Positions 44,145-54,931 of a stretch of 64,000 nt of DNA are shown here, piece by piece. The notes below the pieces were generated by a model. It was not told where the DNA came from, made no database searches, and saw only the letters and a list, made by a program, of their open reading frames with translations. This stretch comes from Lytechinus pictus (Eukaryota; Echinodermata; Echinoidea; Temnopleuroida; Toxopneustidae), in NCBI RefSeq assembly GCF_037042905.1, contig NC_087247.1, positions 60,907,920-60,971,919 on the forward strand. The letters run 5' to 3'. Every line of letters begins with the position of its first letter. Position 1 is the first letter of the stretch. The position numbers were made by a program, and so were the translations under genes.

Positions 44145-44292
44145 CCTGATTTGATGTACTTTGGGAACGGGAGCGTGAGAGTTGCGTGCGTGAATGCGAG
44201 TGGGGGTGGGTATGCTGTGTGCGACGATGTCATTGTGTGTATCGTTTGATAAGGGTTAAGCCCCGACGTAGTTCGGAACGGGACCGTGAGAG

Positions 44293-44325
<33 letters not shown>

Positions 44326-44335
44326 AGAGGGATCG
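44145..44335. repeat. imperfect tandem duplication ending in (GTGC)n
   Basis: A segment of about 120 bp containing 'aacgggagcgtgagagttgc' recurs as 'aacgggaccgtgagagttgc'. The second copy runs into seven GTGC units at about 44300-44327. Confidence 0.8.
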
Positions 44336-44390
44336 TATATTATTACAGATCACTGCTGTTCCAGTCTTTTGTTCGAAAAGATTGCATAAT

Positions 44391-44647
44391 GAATATTCAT
44401 CAAGAAGCCCCTTGGATATACAAAATATTCTTGTTCTTGTATCGTCTTTGAGCAAAACCAATGTTGCTGCCAGAGTCATACAACCAGCATGACCAGCGAA
44501 GTATGTTAGTGCAAGGATAATAACAAGAGCATCCGAGTCTGTCGACGTTTTTCGACGCTTTTGACCAACCACGATAATGATCAGTAGATTTCCTGGGAAT
44601 CCAACAATTATGAAAAAAATATAGCTTATCGTACTTGCTGCATCCAT
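44391..44647 (-). pseudogene. truncated GPCR paralogue (TM1 to start of TM3)
   Basis: From an ATG at 44647 the minus strand reads ISYIFFIIVGFPGNLLIII (TM1 with the GN motif), KRRKTSTDSDALVIILALTY (loop and TM2) and a TM3 start at RIFCISKGLL. It aligns with residues 7-80 of the intact receptor at 52558-53907 (GLPGNLIIIL, KKISTDVLIMALAF, DTFCAVMW). Homology stops after the TM3 Cys. The frame then runs into low-complexity (GTGC)n-derived His-Ala-Arg-Thr repeats. No TM3-TM7 was found nearby, so it is most likely a broken copy. Confidence 0.75.
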
Positions 44648-46419
44648 TTCGTTTTACTATAATTTATCTTTGAAATTTTCCTTGGATTACGACACACACA
44701 GAAATTTTAAGAAAAATATATAGTGACATACATATTTCCTCTGTCTCCTAAACGATATATCGACTCAAAATTCAGATCCAAGCATGTCTCTGTGTTGATG
44801 AGAAAACTATGCATTGACAATTTAATTGTGAATCGTAATTGACGACTTCGATCATGGAGAAGTTTCTTGTTTGTAGAAATAATCTCTCACACCCAAGACA
44901 TAAATACACCATCTCCACTCTGATCCTACTCCATCATTTCCCATTTGAACTGTGTCAATATAGGAATCGACTTCAGCAAGCCTTAATATTAATACGTTAA
45001 TAATGTACATTGAACGAGGTCGTATCTTCAGGTCGCAATCAACGGCAGGGCAGCTAGTAGCAGTTTTCTATCACATAACCATCAGCTTTCCCTGTGTCAC
45101 TCAGTGCATTGTCAACTGTATCCCTGTCAAGCCTGTGGACTTTCAAAAATCATCTGATGTGGTCTAGATATTTATATAAAAATCTTATGTCTTCCGAAAC
45201 GGTTTTTCATAATCATAATTATCTCTTCTCAGCCTCTTGCATCTTCAATGATCGTTTTCTAAAAAAATAGATTTAAAAATGTAATCTCCAAAAAATCCAT
45301 CCATCTTGACCATGTTAAATGTTCTGCTTGAAGGAAGAAGGCAGCTCTAAATATGTCCAAAAGAACGTCACTGCTCTTCTACAGCAATACAAACGGATAC
45401 CATATTTGCTTCCTTTTCAACAACGCAATCAAATCAGAATTGATCATGGAAATGTCACCATGCATGTCATCAATGAACTGACTTTTTGTCAACCAACCCA
45501 CTCATGTGATGCAGTATTTACATGATCTGATAGATTTTCCCTTTTGTACATATTTATCTAGAAGTTTTCCGGTGCCCTATCATGTGAGATTGATTGGTTC
45601 AATACGTGCAATCGCCTTTTAATTTACTTGTATCAGACTCTACAAGAGTAGGATGCATCATTTGCTATATAGAAGTAACCTATATATTGCAAATTCCAAC
45701 GGTTTTAATATTCAGATAGATTGTTTGAGTTTCGTCTTATAAAAAAAAAATTATTCTCGTCCATTTTCACAAAATGTAGTACCCTAAGTAAAAGAAAATT
45801 CAGAAATGCACCTTCCTATTTATGTTTGCACTCAGAAATGCTCTTTGCATCGAAAAGTTGCACCTTTCATGGTGCAAAATATTTTACGCTAAAAACACTG
45901 CAAATGATTTGCACATTTTCACAAAGGGTACAATATCTCCACCCTTTAGGGAGCATGATGATGCATGTAGCTAAATGCATCATTTAAGGCACATATCTAC
46001 TATATATACCCCGAGGGTTGGCAACATACCGCTATTTCTAAGTATGCAGTTTTATTCATTATTTTAGTATTGTATATAACTAAAAGTAAATCTTAATTGT
46101 ATAATTTTAAGAAATATACACACAAAGATCAAATGTATTCAAGGAACCCGGGTCAAACACGCAGGTGTGTCACGGAAGAGTGTAAAAAATCAATTTAATG
46201 ATATAACTGTGTTTCGTCTTTAGTCACATCTTTAACTAGTATTATTGCCATGAATAAGTTTGGTAGTTACGTGCCCTTAAGATACTGTAGATTGATTTGG
46301 TTAGGCAACACATTGATTCTGGGAATTGTACTCAAAAGCTGTGCGAATTCTGGCCAACTACTGTTGATCATATTGAACATAAAAAACACTCGTGGTTACA
46401 TTGATAATGGACATCAGGC
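44648..46419. other. intergenic stretch
   Basis: No supported exon. The left part lies 5' of the truncated receptor. Short open frames here lack splice sites and similarity. Confidence 0.5.
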
Positions 46420-47025
46420 GCTCTTTAAAAAATATTGGGTAAAAATGCTCCATGAGGGTAATTATGTGTCCAACCAACATTGAGCATTTCTTTTGGGAAT
46501 ATTCATTTATCCAGTGTGATGAAAATTTCGCCCATTCTAAAGTAATTGCTGCTTATTTTTTAACTTACTGGACAATAATAATATATATTTAGAGGCGCTA
46601 AAAAGAAGGTACCATAGCGCTTACAATGTATGAAAATAATTTAAAATTTGCAATACTAACCACAATATTCAAGATAAAAAGGGAAATTAAGTATTGAGGA
46701 AAAGGTATGTCTTAGAAGCCAAGAATACTGGAAGAATTATTGGAAGAGGGATGGCATGTGTGCGCTATGAACGCCTAGCTTAGCCGGGTAATATAGGAGC
46801 GCCTTGAGCACCTATAACAAGGTGGATATGTGCGCAATATAAATACCTATATTATTCCAAGTCTTGGCAGCTGCTACAGCAAAACGTTTTTCGGCAGAGG
46901 AGAGTTTCGACAAAGGGAATGCAAAGTCTCATGCTTTCCGCATTGGGTAAAATACTGACCCAAATTGGTTGGAAACATATACCCTCGTGCTGGTTAAAAT
47001 TTTACCCAATATTTTTTTACAGTGT
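46420..47025. mobile_element. MITE, ATTGGGTAAAA family, copy 2, split by an insertion
   Basis: The outer parts match the 18468-18725 MITE: 'gtaattatgtgtccaacca', 'agtgtgatgaaaattt.gcc' and the inverse ending acagtgt. About 360 bp (46571-46930) interrupts after 'ctggacaat'. Confidence 0.75.
46571..46930 (+). mobile_element. SINE-like insertion inside the split MITE
   Basis: The insert includes 'agcgccttgagcacctat' and 'gtgcgcaatataaatacc', a conserved animal SINE-tail motif related to the S3 tail, followed by a non-tail 3' piece. A tRNA head is not evident, so a 5'-truncated or snRNA/5S-headed SINE is possible. Confidence 0.45.
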
Positions 47026-47274
47026 GGGTAGAGTTAATGTTGTATTAAAGTATCTACACATTAAGTACGCTTTATTCTACAAAATGTAAAAACGCGAAAT
47101 AATAATAGCATTCGTGATCCGTGATTCCACCTGTTTTTTAAATGGTCAAAGGTTCTCTAGCAGTTAATCGTTGACTTGCATATATATTTTGTAAAATAGT
47201 CAAATTTACAGAATCGCACAAGCGCCAGCATTGGCAAGCACATTGGGCAGGAATCTGTGTGAAATGAAATGTTT

Positions 47275-47560
47275 GAAATTCAATTCAATTCAATTCAATT
47301 CAATTCAATTCAATTCAATTCAATTCAATTTATTTTCATTCTTCAACATAATACAAATAATTACATAATAAATCAATTCAATTCAAATAAAAGCATGAAC
47401 AAGATTCAACATTGAATAAATAATATACATATTCAATAAGTGATTCAAATATAAATTAACATGCATGTCAAATTTAAATCAATATAATCAATATAATTAA
47501 ATATAATTAAATCAATATAATCATATATCATGAGAAGAATGGAGGGGTCGACTGAAAAGC
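47275..47560 (-). mobile_element. (TTCAA)n tract and LINE-like 3' end
   Basis: Ten or so CAATT units (47279-47330) precede 'tttattttcattcttcaaca' and AT-rich sequence, the mirror image of a LINE 3' UTR with a pentameric tail. No reverse-transcriptase motif follows, so this is at most a short 3' fragment. Confidence 0.4.
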
Positions 47561-47952
47561 ACTATAATGCATGAAACTTTACTACTTCGACCAGATATTG
47601 CATTTGCTCAGTTGAGCGTTTCCGAAAATGGAACCACTTTTCCTACATTATTGATCGTCAATAGCGAATGCGAATCGAGACGTTTAGGAATGACATTTTG
47701 ATTCGCATCTTCGCTGTCGAATACAATAGAACAATCTACCAGTGCTTGGATGAATCATGGTCAATACGAAAATGAAAAAAAAAAATATCCAATGTTCAAG
47801 CTAAGTGCCTTATTAAAAAGAAAAACACCGACTGTCATTGGGAAAAGGTTAAAAGCCTAATCAAACTTTGTATTCCCACAACATGAAAAGTGGAATTATG
47901 TCATGTATGCAGTGATGAATTAAATGTTGTTTACTCAGAACATGTCAGGTTA

Positions 47953-48300
47953 TTAAAGGAGAAGTTCACCTGAACGTAAATATGTTTCCATTTGTATTTT
48001 CTTTACAAGGAAAGAAAATGTAAACATATCCGTAAAATTTTGAGTACATTCCACAAAATATCTTTTTAATCATGATAATTATTTATAATTCGAAACCATC
48101 AGTCAACTGAAATGGCTTGGCCTTTTCCTGATATATCCCTCGAATTTCATCTTCCTCCTTTTTTCAATGCTTGAAATATGATTAAACTATACTTGTATGT
48201 CGTTCATTTTCTTACACCACAATAAACACAAACAGTCAAGAAAAATGTTTTGATAAATGTTCCATTCATGGATGGAAGTGGGAATGCATATTGATCTTTT
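47953..48300 (+). mobile_element. solo end of a TTAA element
   Basis: TTAAAGGAGAAGTTCACCTG at 47954 resembles the inverse of the end at 61514-61532 (gtaaacttccccttta). No matching opposite end is nearby, so this is a one-ended fragment. Confidence 0.4.
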
Positions 48301-48482
48301 ATTGTTAAAATATTAAAACTAGATTGTTTCAGGATCAGCTTTTTGTTGAAAGAAATGCGAAAACACTAGTATTGATAGTGACCTAAATGTTAGGTCCCTT
48401 AATTTTAACGTGTCATTTAACTCTGATGACAAAATTTTGTGATGAATATAGTGTCTGTTAAATGCATTTCTTGATGGTAAAA

Positions 48483-48529
48483 TAATTATATTAAAAATAA
48501 TGATAATAATTATTATGATGACGATGATG

Positions 48530-48565
<36 letters not shown>

Positions 48566-48572
48566 TAACAGC
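48483..48572. repeat. (AATAAT/ATGATG)n microsatellite
   Basis: Low-complexity aat and atg triplets; the poly-Tyr/Ile frame across it is an artefact. Confidence 0.85.
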
Positions 48573-48789
48573 AATAATACATTTTGTCATATAGGGTATT
48601 AGAGCACCCGGAAAATGGCGATATTCATCAAATATATCACACATTTGTGGAAATGTAATTGAATTATATTAATTGTGCATGCACTCTCAGATTATACATA
48701 AAAAGGTTTAATCTTGGTCCTTTAAAGAGTAGCCTATGTTATAAACACTCCAGCTGGGAACACACTCAACTGTGCTACTTTAGGACAAT

Positions 48790-49037
48790 ACACTGCAAAA
48801 ACTCTGGTGTTGATTTACCACCAGCCCGGAATCTATATGTCCACACCAGAGAAGTAGTGAAACAACACCAATTTGGAATCAAACCAATGTTGTTTTAATA
48901 CTAACTGGTGTTGTATAAACACCTATCTGGTGTTAGACCTAAACCATACTAGTGTTGTTTAACACTTCTCTGGTGTGGACATAATCATAATAGATTCCGG
49001 GCTTGCTGTTAAATTAATACCGGAGTGTTTGAAGTGT
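48790..49037. mobile_element. palindromic MITE, CACTGCAAAAA family
   Basis: The left arm runs acactgcaaaaactctggtg, 'ccagcccggaatctat' and 'gtccacaccagagaagt'. The right arm is the inverse ('acttctctggtgtggac', 'atagattccgggct', 'ggagtgttt', 'gaagtgt'). 248 bp; the centre repeats 'tggtgtt'. Confidence 0.75.
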
Positions 49038-49397
49038 AAACATGATAAGGAGCAGAATTGAGTTCAGCTTCAAACAAATTCTGTCCATAAATTCACTACA
49101 TAAGCATGATCAGGCTGTTCTATTTCATTTCCTTCTGATGGTCTTCCATTAATTTTCCCTGGTGTAATGAGAGCTATACATTCATTAATAATGTAACTCA
49201 CATTCCAATTGATCAAAATCATGTTTTGAAAATATTACAAAAAAAAAAAACTTGATTTTCTTTCAACAGATCTGGTTGTGTAATAGAAAATCACTGTACA
49301 GCAATGTACAGTGGTGGTGTCGGTAGGAAGGGAGAGACGATGGAGGTGGCACATCGTTCATGATTTATAACTCTTTCAATTTTTCTTCCATTTTAAG

Positions 49398-49615
49398 AAG
49401 CCTGTGTGCAACTCCTAAAATCCCTATTCATTGATAATCAAGTGCCTCGATCTAACATTTTACGTCAGGAGGTGAATTACGACAGAAAGTTTTGGTTTTC
49501 TTCAAACCTTGAACGGTTTGTAGACAATCACCGCCTTTCAACATTGATTTTGTATATGCAGCAAAAGAGCGGAATTAAAAACACAATTCACGTACACAGC
49601 ATAAGAAGTTTGTAG
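49398..49615 (+). CDS. weak candidate terminal exon, unknown product
   Basis: After a 'tccattttaag' acceptor, 72 codons stay open to a stop: LLKSLFIDNQVPRSNILR, NYDRKFWFSSNLERFVDN, HRLSTLILYMQQKSGIK. The composition looks protein-like, but no partner exon or family was recognised. Confidence 0.25.
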
Positions 49616-49625
49616 GTCTATATGC

Positions 49626-50467
49626 CTGGGGCGGTATTCTGAGGTCATTTTATCTTTAAAATATTTTATTTTATCTCTTAAAATGAAATTGGTATTCTGA
49701 GATGACATTTTATCTCTCAGATAAAATCTACAATTTTATCTAGCGTATAAATTTTATCTTGCGTATCTATGATGCTACGCAACAGAGCAGTGGCTGCGTA
49801 GACATACCCATCGCGTATCTGGCCATTGCAACGCGGGTGATGTGCTTGCGCCCAAGTTACTTTGAAGAAAAAATAAAATAAACTTAAAAGAGGGTAGGGG
49901 CTATTTTATCTCCGCGACGTTGATTTCGTTAATATTTTTAAGTGAATTAACTCCAAATGTTGGCATGAAAATTAAGAAAAATGATATATTCATTGAGAAC
50001 AACACCTTAAAGTTATTCCTGTACAATCAGGAAGCATTTCATAAGACTTTTCTTCACTAATATTGTCTTTGAAATGGTGCTTGAAAAGATGCGATATAGA
50101 CTTCGAAAAAAAGATGAGAGTATTGCCATTTTTGTTATTTTGTTAAAAAGAAATCTCTGTAAAGACGCGCAAGCGTATAGTGCAAGCGTATTGAAGTCAA
50201 TAAATTGACGCAATCTCACCGCTTCGCCACACCTCCTAGCGGAATGGATTTCCATTGGTTGAGTGATATGAGAGAGCTATAAAAGCGTGTTTCTTATTGG
50301 ATATTGATTACAAAATAGGTGTGTCTTACAGAGATAAAATGAAGATAAAATTGTTCTCAGAATACGAATTCGGAGAGATTTTAAGGGTATTTTATCTTAC
50401 TGATTTTAACGGAGATAAAATATTTTATTTTATCTGAGATAAAATGGATCTCAGAATACCACCCCAG
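49626..50467. mobile_element. MITE-like element with GGTATTCTGAG termini
   Basis: Termini ctggggcggtattctgaggt and the inverse ending 'ctcagaataccaccccag' bound about 840 bp. Repeated 'ttttatctt' and 'agataaaat' segments make both ends self-complementary. No transposase. Confidence 0.7.
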
Positions 50468-52199
50468 GGCATTTGGTCTAAAATCTACAGGTCCTTAGTT
50501 CGAAACCATTCTATGTGATGTCACAATGGCTCATTCACTCTCAATGGCGTTTCTGCATGTTCATAATCGTTTAACTTTTTTGTCAAAGAAAATTTGAGCA
50601 TTTTCATCAATCAGAATAAACCTCGTGGTTACAGTCGTTTAAAAAAAACAATCACTCAACACTGGACATGCATTATTCATGTTCCTCAGGTAACGATGGG
50701 AATATAGAGAGGATCGAGAGGGGTGGAGAAGGGAGGCTCAGGGTGCAAGCAGGTTATCATTATTATAGATTGAGAAACAGGGGAATAGCATTATGTAGGG
50801 AGACAGAAATACAAAAAACATACAATGAGAATGAAGAATGATGTGGTGAGAAGGAAAGGTTCATAGAGTCAAAGAATGTATTAAGTAAGCAGATGGATTG
50901 ACAAAAAAAAACAGACAGAAGGAAGTGGTATCGAGAACTACATTAATTTAATCAACAGCAAATACTTTTTTTATCAAAATAATTTCATTTAAAAACGAAT
51001 TCCTTAACATTGTTTAAACAATACATAAAGCGCAAAACTTACCATGCACTTCCACGTTTTGATATGACACTGATAGATATAGCGTTTGTTCAATTTCTAA
51101 AAGAAACAAAATAGAGCTGCATAATTTTTTTGTATATTCAATATCGTCATCCCTACGATGATTAAAGCGCTTTAATAAAATCGTATAGATACCTTGTTCA
51201 AAGCTCGTTGTGTCCTTCCTCTGCATCTGTTCTCATTGTTAAGTGAGAACTGAGTTGTTGACACAAGATATTTTGAAGGTCATGGTTCATAAAGTTTTGA
51301 TATGTAAAAAATGAGACAAAGCAGAGTCTTATTAATTCATTTATTTTGCCTCTTGAGCAATAATGTCTAGAAAAGAAATGGCTTCTAGCAAGCAAGCAAA
51401 ATTTTATCAACACGTCTTGTAAGTTCAGTTTAAAAGGAGAAAATGCGCCTTTGTTTGAAGGTTGAGTGAAAAGAAACTTTTTTGAAAATCAAATAATTGA
51501 ATATCAATAGATTTCAATTTCATGTTGGTCTCACAATATCATATAAATGTACAGAGATTTACATTCATGCATTATCGCAAATGACAGTCGTGATTAAAGT
51601 TCAATATTACCATGGATAGATTACATTGAATGCCTGCTTATGTGAAAAAAATAATCTAAACTAGAAGCTCTTTCTGTGATCTCCTTGATGAATGAGCTAG
51701 TGTGGCGAAAGATCATTGAAATAAAAAAAAACAATAGCAACGTGGCTTTGTATTTCTTTGTATTTGAACGATTAGCTGATTATTCACTGCAATTTTAACC
51801 AAGCATGGTATATTCTAGAAACATTACAGTGATAACAAGCCCTGAATCGCCATGTTACAGAGAAGTCCTTAAGATTATGTCAATAATGTACTCTGAACTA
51901 ATAACAAAACAGAACTAGAACATTAAAAATTAATATGGAAACATAAAATGAAAACATCCAAATCATTATAATCAACTATTCTATTGTGACAACATTGAAA
52001 TAGACATCTTTATTTCAAACCTGAATGCACGCTCTTAGAGGTCTGAATGACCGTTTTCGTCATTTTACAACCTTTAAGCGAAAGGCAGTGTCAGAAGAAG
52101 ATTACGTTTTCTTTTGAATAGGCAGGAGACATACATGATATATTGTATATAAGGGACAATAAGAATGGTAAAAACTGACGTTGTCAAGTATTCCAGTGT
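50468..52199. other. intergenic stretch
   Basis: AT-rich sequence. Minus-strand open frames at 51014-51413 overlap without splice support. Nothing else was recognised. Confidence 0.5.
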
Positions 52200-52225
52200 A
52201 GAATACCATGCACTGACCTATGCTC

Positions 52226-52490
52226 TCACAGTTTTGATTTTAAGATGATCCTAACAGCAGCACGGTTTTGCAGTTTTTGTAAAGTGCACAGACAAGTCGC
52301 CGATGACAAAATGATGTCTGCGTAATCAAAATGAGGTAAACTTAATGCCTTATATAAAAGATTCAAACTTTTCTCATTAAAAAAAACCGAGTCTACCAAG
52401 AAAATTGACAACCTTATACTGACCTTTTTGCAAAGATACTTTATAGATTTGGGGTTTGTGATATATGAGTCTACGTTCATATCTGCTTTA
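52226..52490 (-). pseudogene. LINE reverse-transcriptase thumb fragment
   Basis: The minus strand reads KSIKYLCKKVSIRLSIFLVD, then NLLYKALSLPHFDYADII and LQKLQNRAAVRIIL, the C-terminal signature of Jockey/CR1-type reverse transcriptase. It resembles the same region of the LINE at 34047-35756. Only about 90 codons remain, and it lies 70 bp beyond the GPCR stop codon. Confidence 0.8.
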
Positions 52491-52557
52491 GATAGCAATA
52501 GACATGAAAGAGTAGAAATACATAGAGGTGCGTAATGTAATACTCTATAGATTATGT

Positions 52558-53907
52558 TCAGTTAACCCTGACCTTTCTCTTGAAAAGGTTGAAACAGCTT
52601 TGCTTGAAACGTTTGTTAATGGCTACATAAATGAAGAAGTTAACAGCATAGTTAACACTACGCAAGGAATATCCTGAGTACACGCCCCATTCTCCAGCAG
52701 TCGTTTCTTGAATGTTAGTGAACATGTCTTTTGGTAGGTTCTCAAGAACAATGGATGGGAACACAGTAGTCATGTAGATCAAAGTAACAAATAGTAACAT
52801 TTTAGTCATCACAGCATGCTTATTCTTCTCTCCTTTTCTCTGTTTCTTGGTGGAGAGAGCAATGTTTTGACGAGGTTCCGTGTCTGATTTAGAACTTGAA
52901 GAACAGCACTGATTTATTTCGGCATGGTGGTGATGTTGACGAGGAATTGACAACTGGTGTAGGTCCTCTTTGGCTGGTCCTGATTGTTCTCCTTCCTTTT
53001 GACATTCCTGTACCCTACCTTCTTCAGAACAATTGTTTATGCACTTCACCTGATTTATTTCAGGTGTTTCTATCGATCTGTGGACATTTCGTGTGGTAGC
53101 TGTGTTTTTATTCCCGATATGCGATTGGTGATGCTTCGAAGGAACCGATAATTGTGATTGCTCCAGTGGTATCATTGGAGGTGATCTGACTCCTAAACCA
53201 TTCCTTTGAGATGTATGTTCTGTATTTATAGGAGCTGCCGAGATCTCCCCAGAGTAAGTACTGTGATCCATGTTACTTACGCCTTGGATAGTTGGTAAAT
53301 CTGTGTTGTTTATCATGTTTGCTGCCATAACACGGGCCTGTCGTCTCATTACTATCCAAATATTTGCATAGCACCATAAACAGATTACACATAGAGGTAT
53401 AATCATGTTTACAGAAACATTGCCGGTAATCTCGAGCCAACGAGGACCGAGGAACGTGCACGCAACATTAGAACCACTTGTTTCAGCCCGAGTAAAGACT
53501 GCGTATTGAATATTCCCGGTCACGCTGAAGATAAAAGAAAGAATAGACGCTATAGTGGCTCGAAATTTTGAATTGTTCCATGCTCGGGGACGACAGATTG
53601 CAAAGTATCGGTCAAGTGCGATTAAAAGAGTGATCTGAGCCGCCATGAATGCCAACATCCTCGCAGAAGTCCACATAACTGCACAAAAAGTATCATTTCG
53701 AAGATCAGGGCGAAGCAGCCACACAAGTTGGCTAAAGTACATCAAACATGATATTAATTCAGTAAAAGCAAGTGCCATAATCAAAACATCTGTTGATATC
53801 TTTTTGAGCTTCTTTCCAAACACCAAGATAATAATTAAATTACCAGGTAGACCAGCTATGCATACAATGCATACCCAGATGGAGTTGATGATATTGAAAG
53901 CGCTCAT
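52558..53907 (-). CDS. class A (rhodopsin-family) GPCR, single exon, 449 aa
   Basis: The first ATG is at 53907, preceded by an in-frame stop. Seven hydrophobic segments are present. TM1 has GLPGNLIIIL; TM2 has ALAFTEL, with Glu near the usual Asp; TM3 starts at FCAVMW and ends in LDRYFAIC (the DRY motif); TM4 lacks the usual Trp; TM5 has IIPLCVICLW; TM6 has TTVFPSIV; TM7 has NYAVNFFIYV in place of NPxxY. The TM3 Cys can pair with Cys in VACTFLG. Intracellular loop 3 is unusually long (about 170 residues), Ser/Gln/His-rich. It is an integral plasma-membrane receptor signalling through G proteins. The ligand is unknown; the intronless form and a nearby broken paralogue suggest a local lineage-specific cluster. 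Confidence 0.92.
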   Translation of the reverse strand: MSAFNIINSIWVCIVCIAGLPGNLIIILVFGKKLKKISTDVLIMALAFTELISCLMYFSQLVWLLRPDLRNDTFCAVMWTSARMLAFMAAQITLLIALDRYFAICRPRAWNNSKFRATIASILSFIFSVTGNIQYAVFTRAETSGSNVACTFLGPRWLEITGNVSVNMIIPLCVICLWCYANIWIVMRRQARVMAANMINNTDLPTIQGVSNMDHSTYSGEISAAPINTEHTSQRNGLGVRSPPMIPLEQSQLSVPSKHHQSHIGNKNTATTRNVHRSIETPEINQVKCINNCSEEGRVQECQKEGEQSGPAKEDLHQLSIPRQHHHHAEINQCCSSSSKSDTEPRQNIALSTKKQRKGEKNKHAVMTKMLLFVTLIYMTTVFPSIVLENLPKDMFTNIQETTAGEWGVYSGYSLRSVNYAVNFFIYVAINKRFKQSCFNLFKRKVRVN

Positions 53908-53934
53908 TGTTCTCGTTGGGAATTCTTCCGCCAA

Positions 53935-54403
53935 TCTTAGTTAATTCGAGTAGGTGTACATAAATAATTATGGCGAACAAAATAGGAGGCCTATTGCTTA
54001 AAACTTTTAAATTTATTTAAATTTAAATTTAATTTAAAAGAAAACCAAAATCTGAAAGTTTTTTGGTGAATTGTTAATGGAAAAATTCGTATCTGCTATG
54101 CCAACAGTTGATGAGCCTTGCAAGTCACGTATAGCCGTTGGCTTCCTGGCACTATACTGCTCCCTGGCGACACACAATATTCTGGGTCAAAACAAAGAGC
54201 AAAATAATGGAAGCGAAATGTGCGCAGCGATGACGAACGATCGACGAAGTGATGAATGTCACCATAGAATTAAGTCAATCTCTACTCCATGAATATTTAA
54301 CAGAAGTAGGGCGACTCATACAATCAATCTAAAATAGACATTCAAGTAGGCCTACTATCAAATAAATTAAACATCAATAGTGAAACCCTCAACCAATAGA
54401 GAC
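53935..54403. other. GPCR upstream region
   Basis: No TATA or repeat was recognised apart from AT-rich 'aaatttaaatttaatttaaa' at about 54009-54037. Confidence 0.4.
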
Positions 54404-54856
54404 CTATGAGGCGCCGATTGTACCAATATAATATAGAACAATTATTCGTTATATAATCATTATTTATTAAATAATAAAAATTATTTATATATAATTTACA
54501 TTTTATTTGTAAATAATTACTATTATATAAAATAACATTTCTAATTATTTATATATAATTCCAAGTCATACTTCATTATTTGTAAATAATAATAGTTCGA
54601 CATTCCTTTATTTATAAATAATGAAAAACAAATAATCAGTACTTATAAATAATGGAATGTCGAACTATTATCATTTACAAATAATGAAGTATGACTTGGA
54701 ATTATATATAAATAATTAGAAATGTTATTTTATATAAGAGTAATTATTTACAAATAAAATGTAAATTATATATAAATAATTGTTATTATTCAATAAATAA
54801 TGATTATATAACAAATAATTGTTCTATATAATATTGGTACAATCGGCGTCTCATAG
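54404..54856. mobile_element. 453-bp near-perfect palindromic element
   Basis: The left arm from ctatgaggcgccgattg (54404-54420) and right arm caatcggcgtctcatag (54840-54856) are inverted, and matching continues inward over about 200 bp per arm. This includes 'ccaagtcatacttcatta' and its inverse, and gttcgacattcc/ggaatgtcgaac. The loop of about 40 bp sits near 54630. Arms are almost purely A/T apart from their tips. It ends 75 bp before the LINE coding sequence at 54932. Confidence 0.85.
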
Positions 54857-54931
54857 ACTGTTGGCACTACCTAGAATGCTTGTTTGATAATTATGAAAAC
54901 ATCATGAATAATTAAAAATTGATCGCAAGTC

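Noticed and set aside
45319..45987. Small plus-strand frames upstream of the GPCR fragment
   Set aside because: Short, without splice sites or similarity, in ordinary AT-rich DNA.
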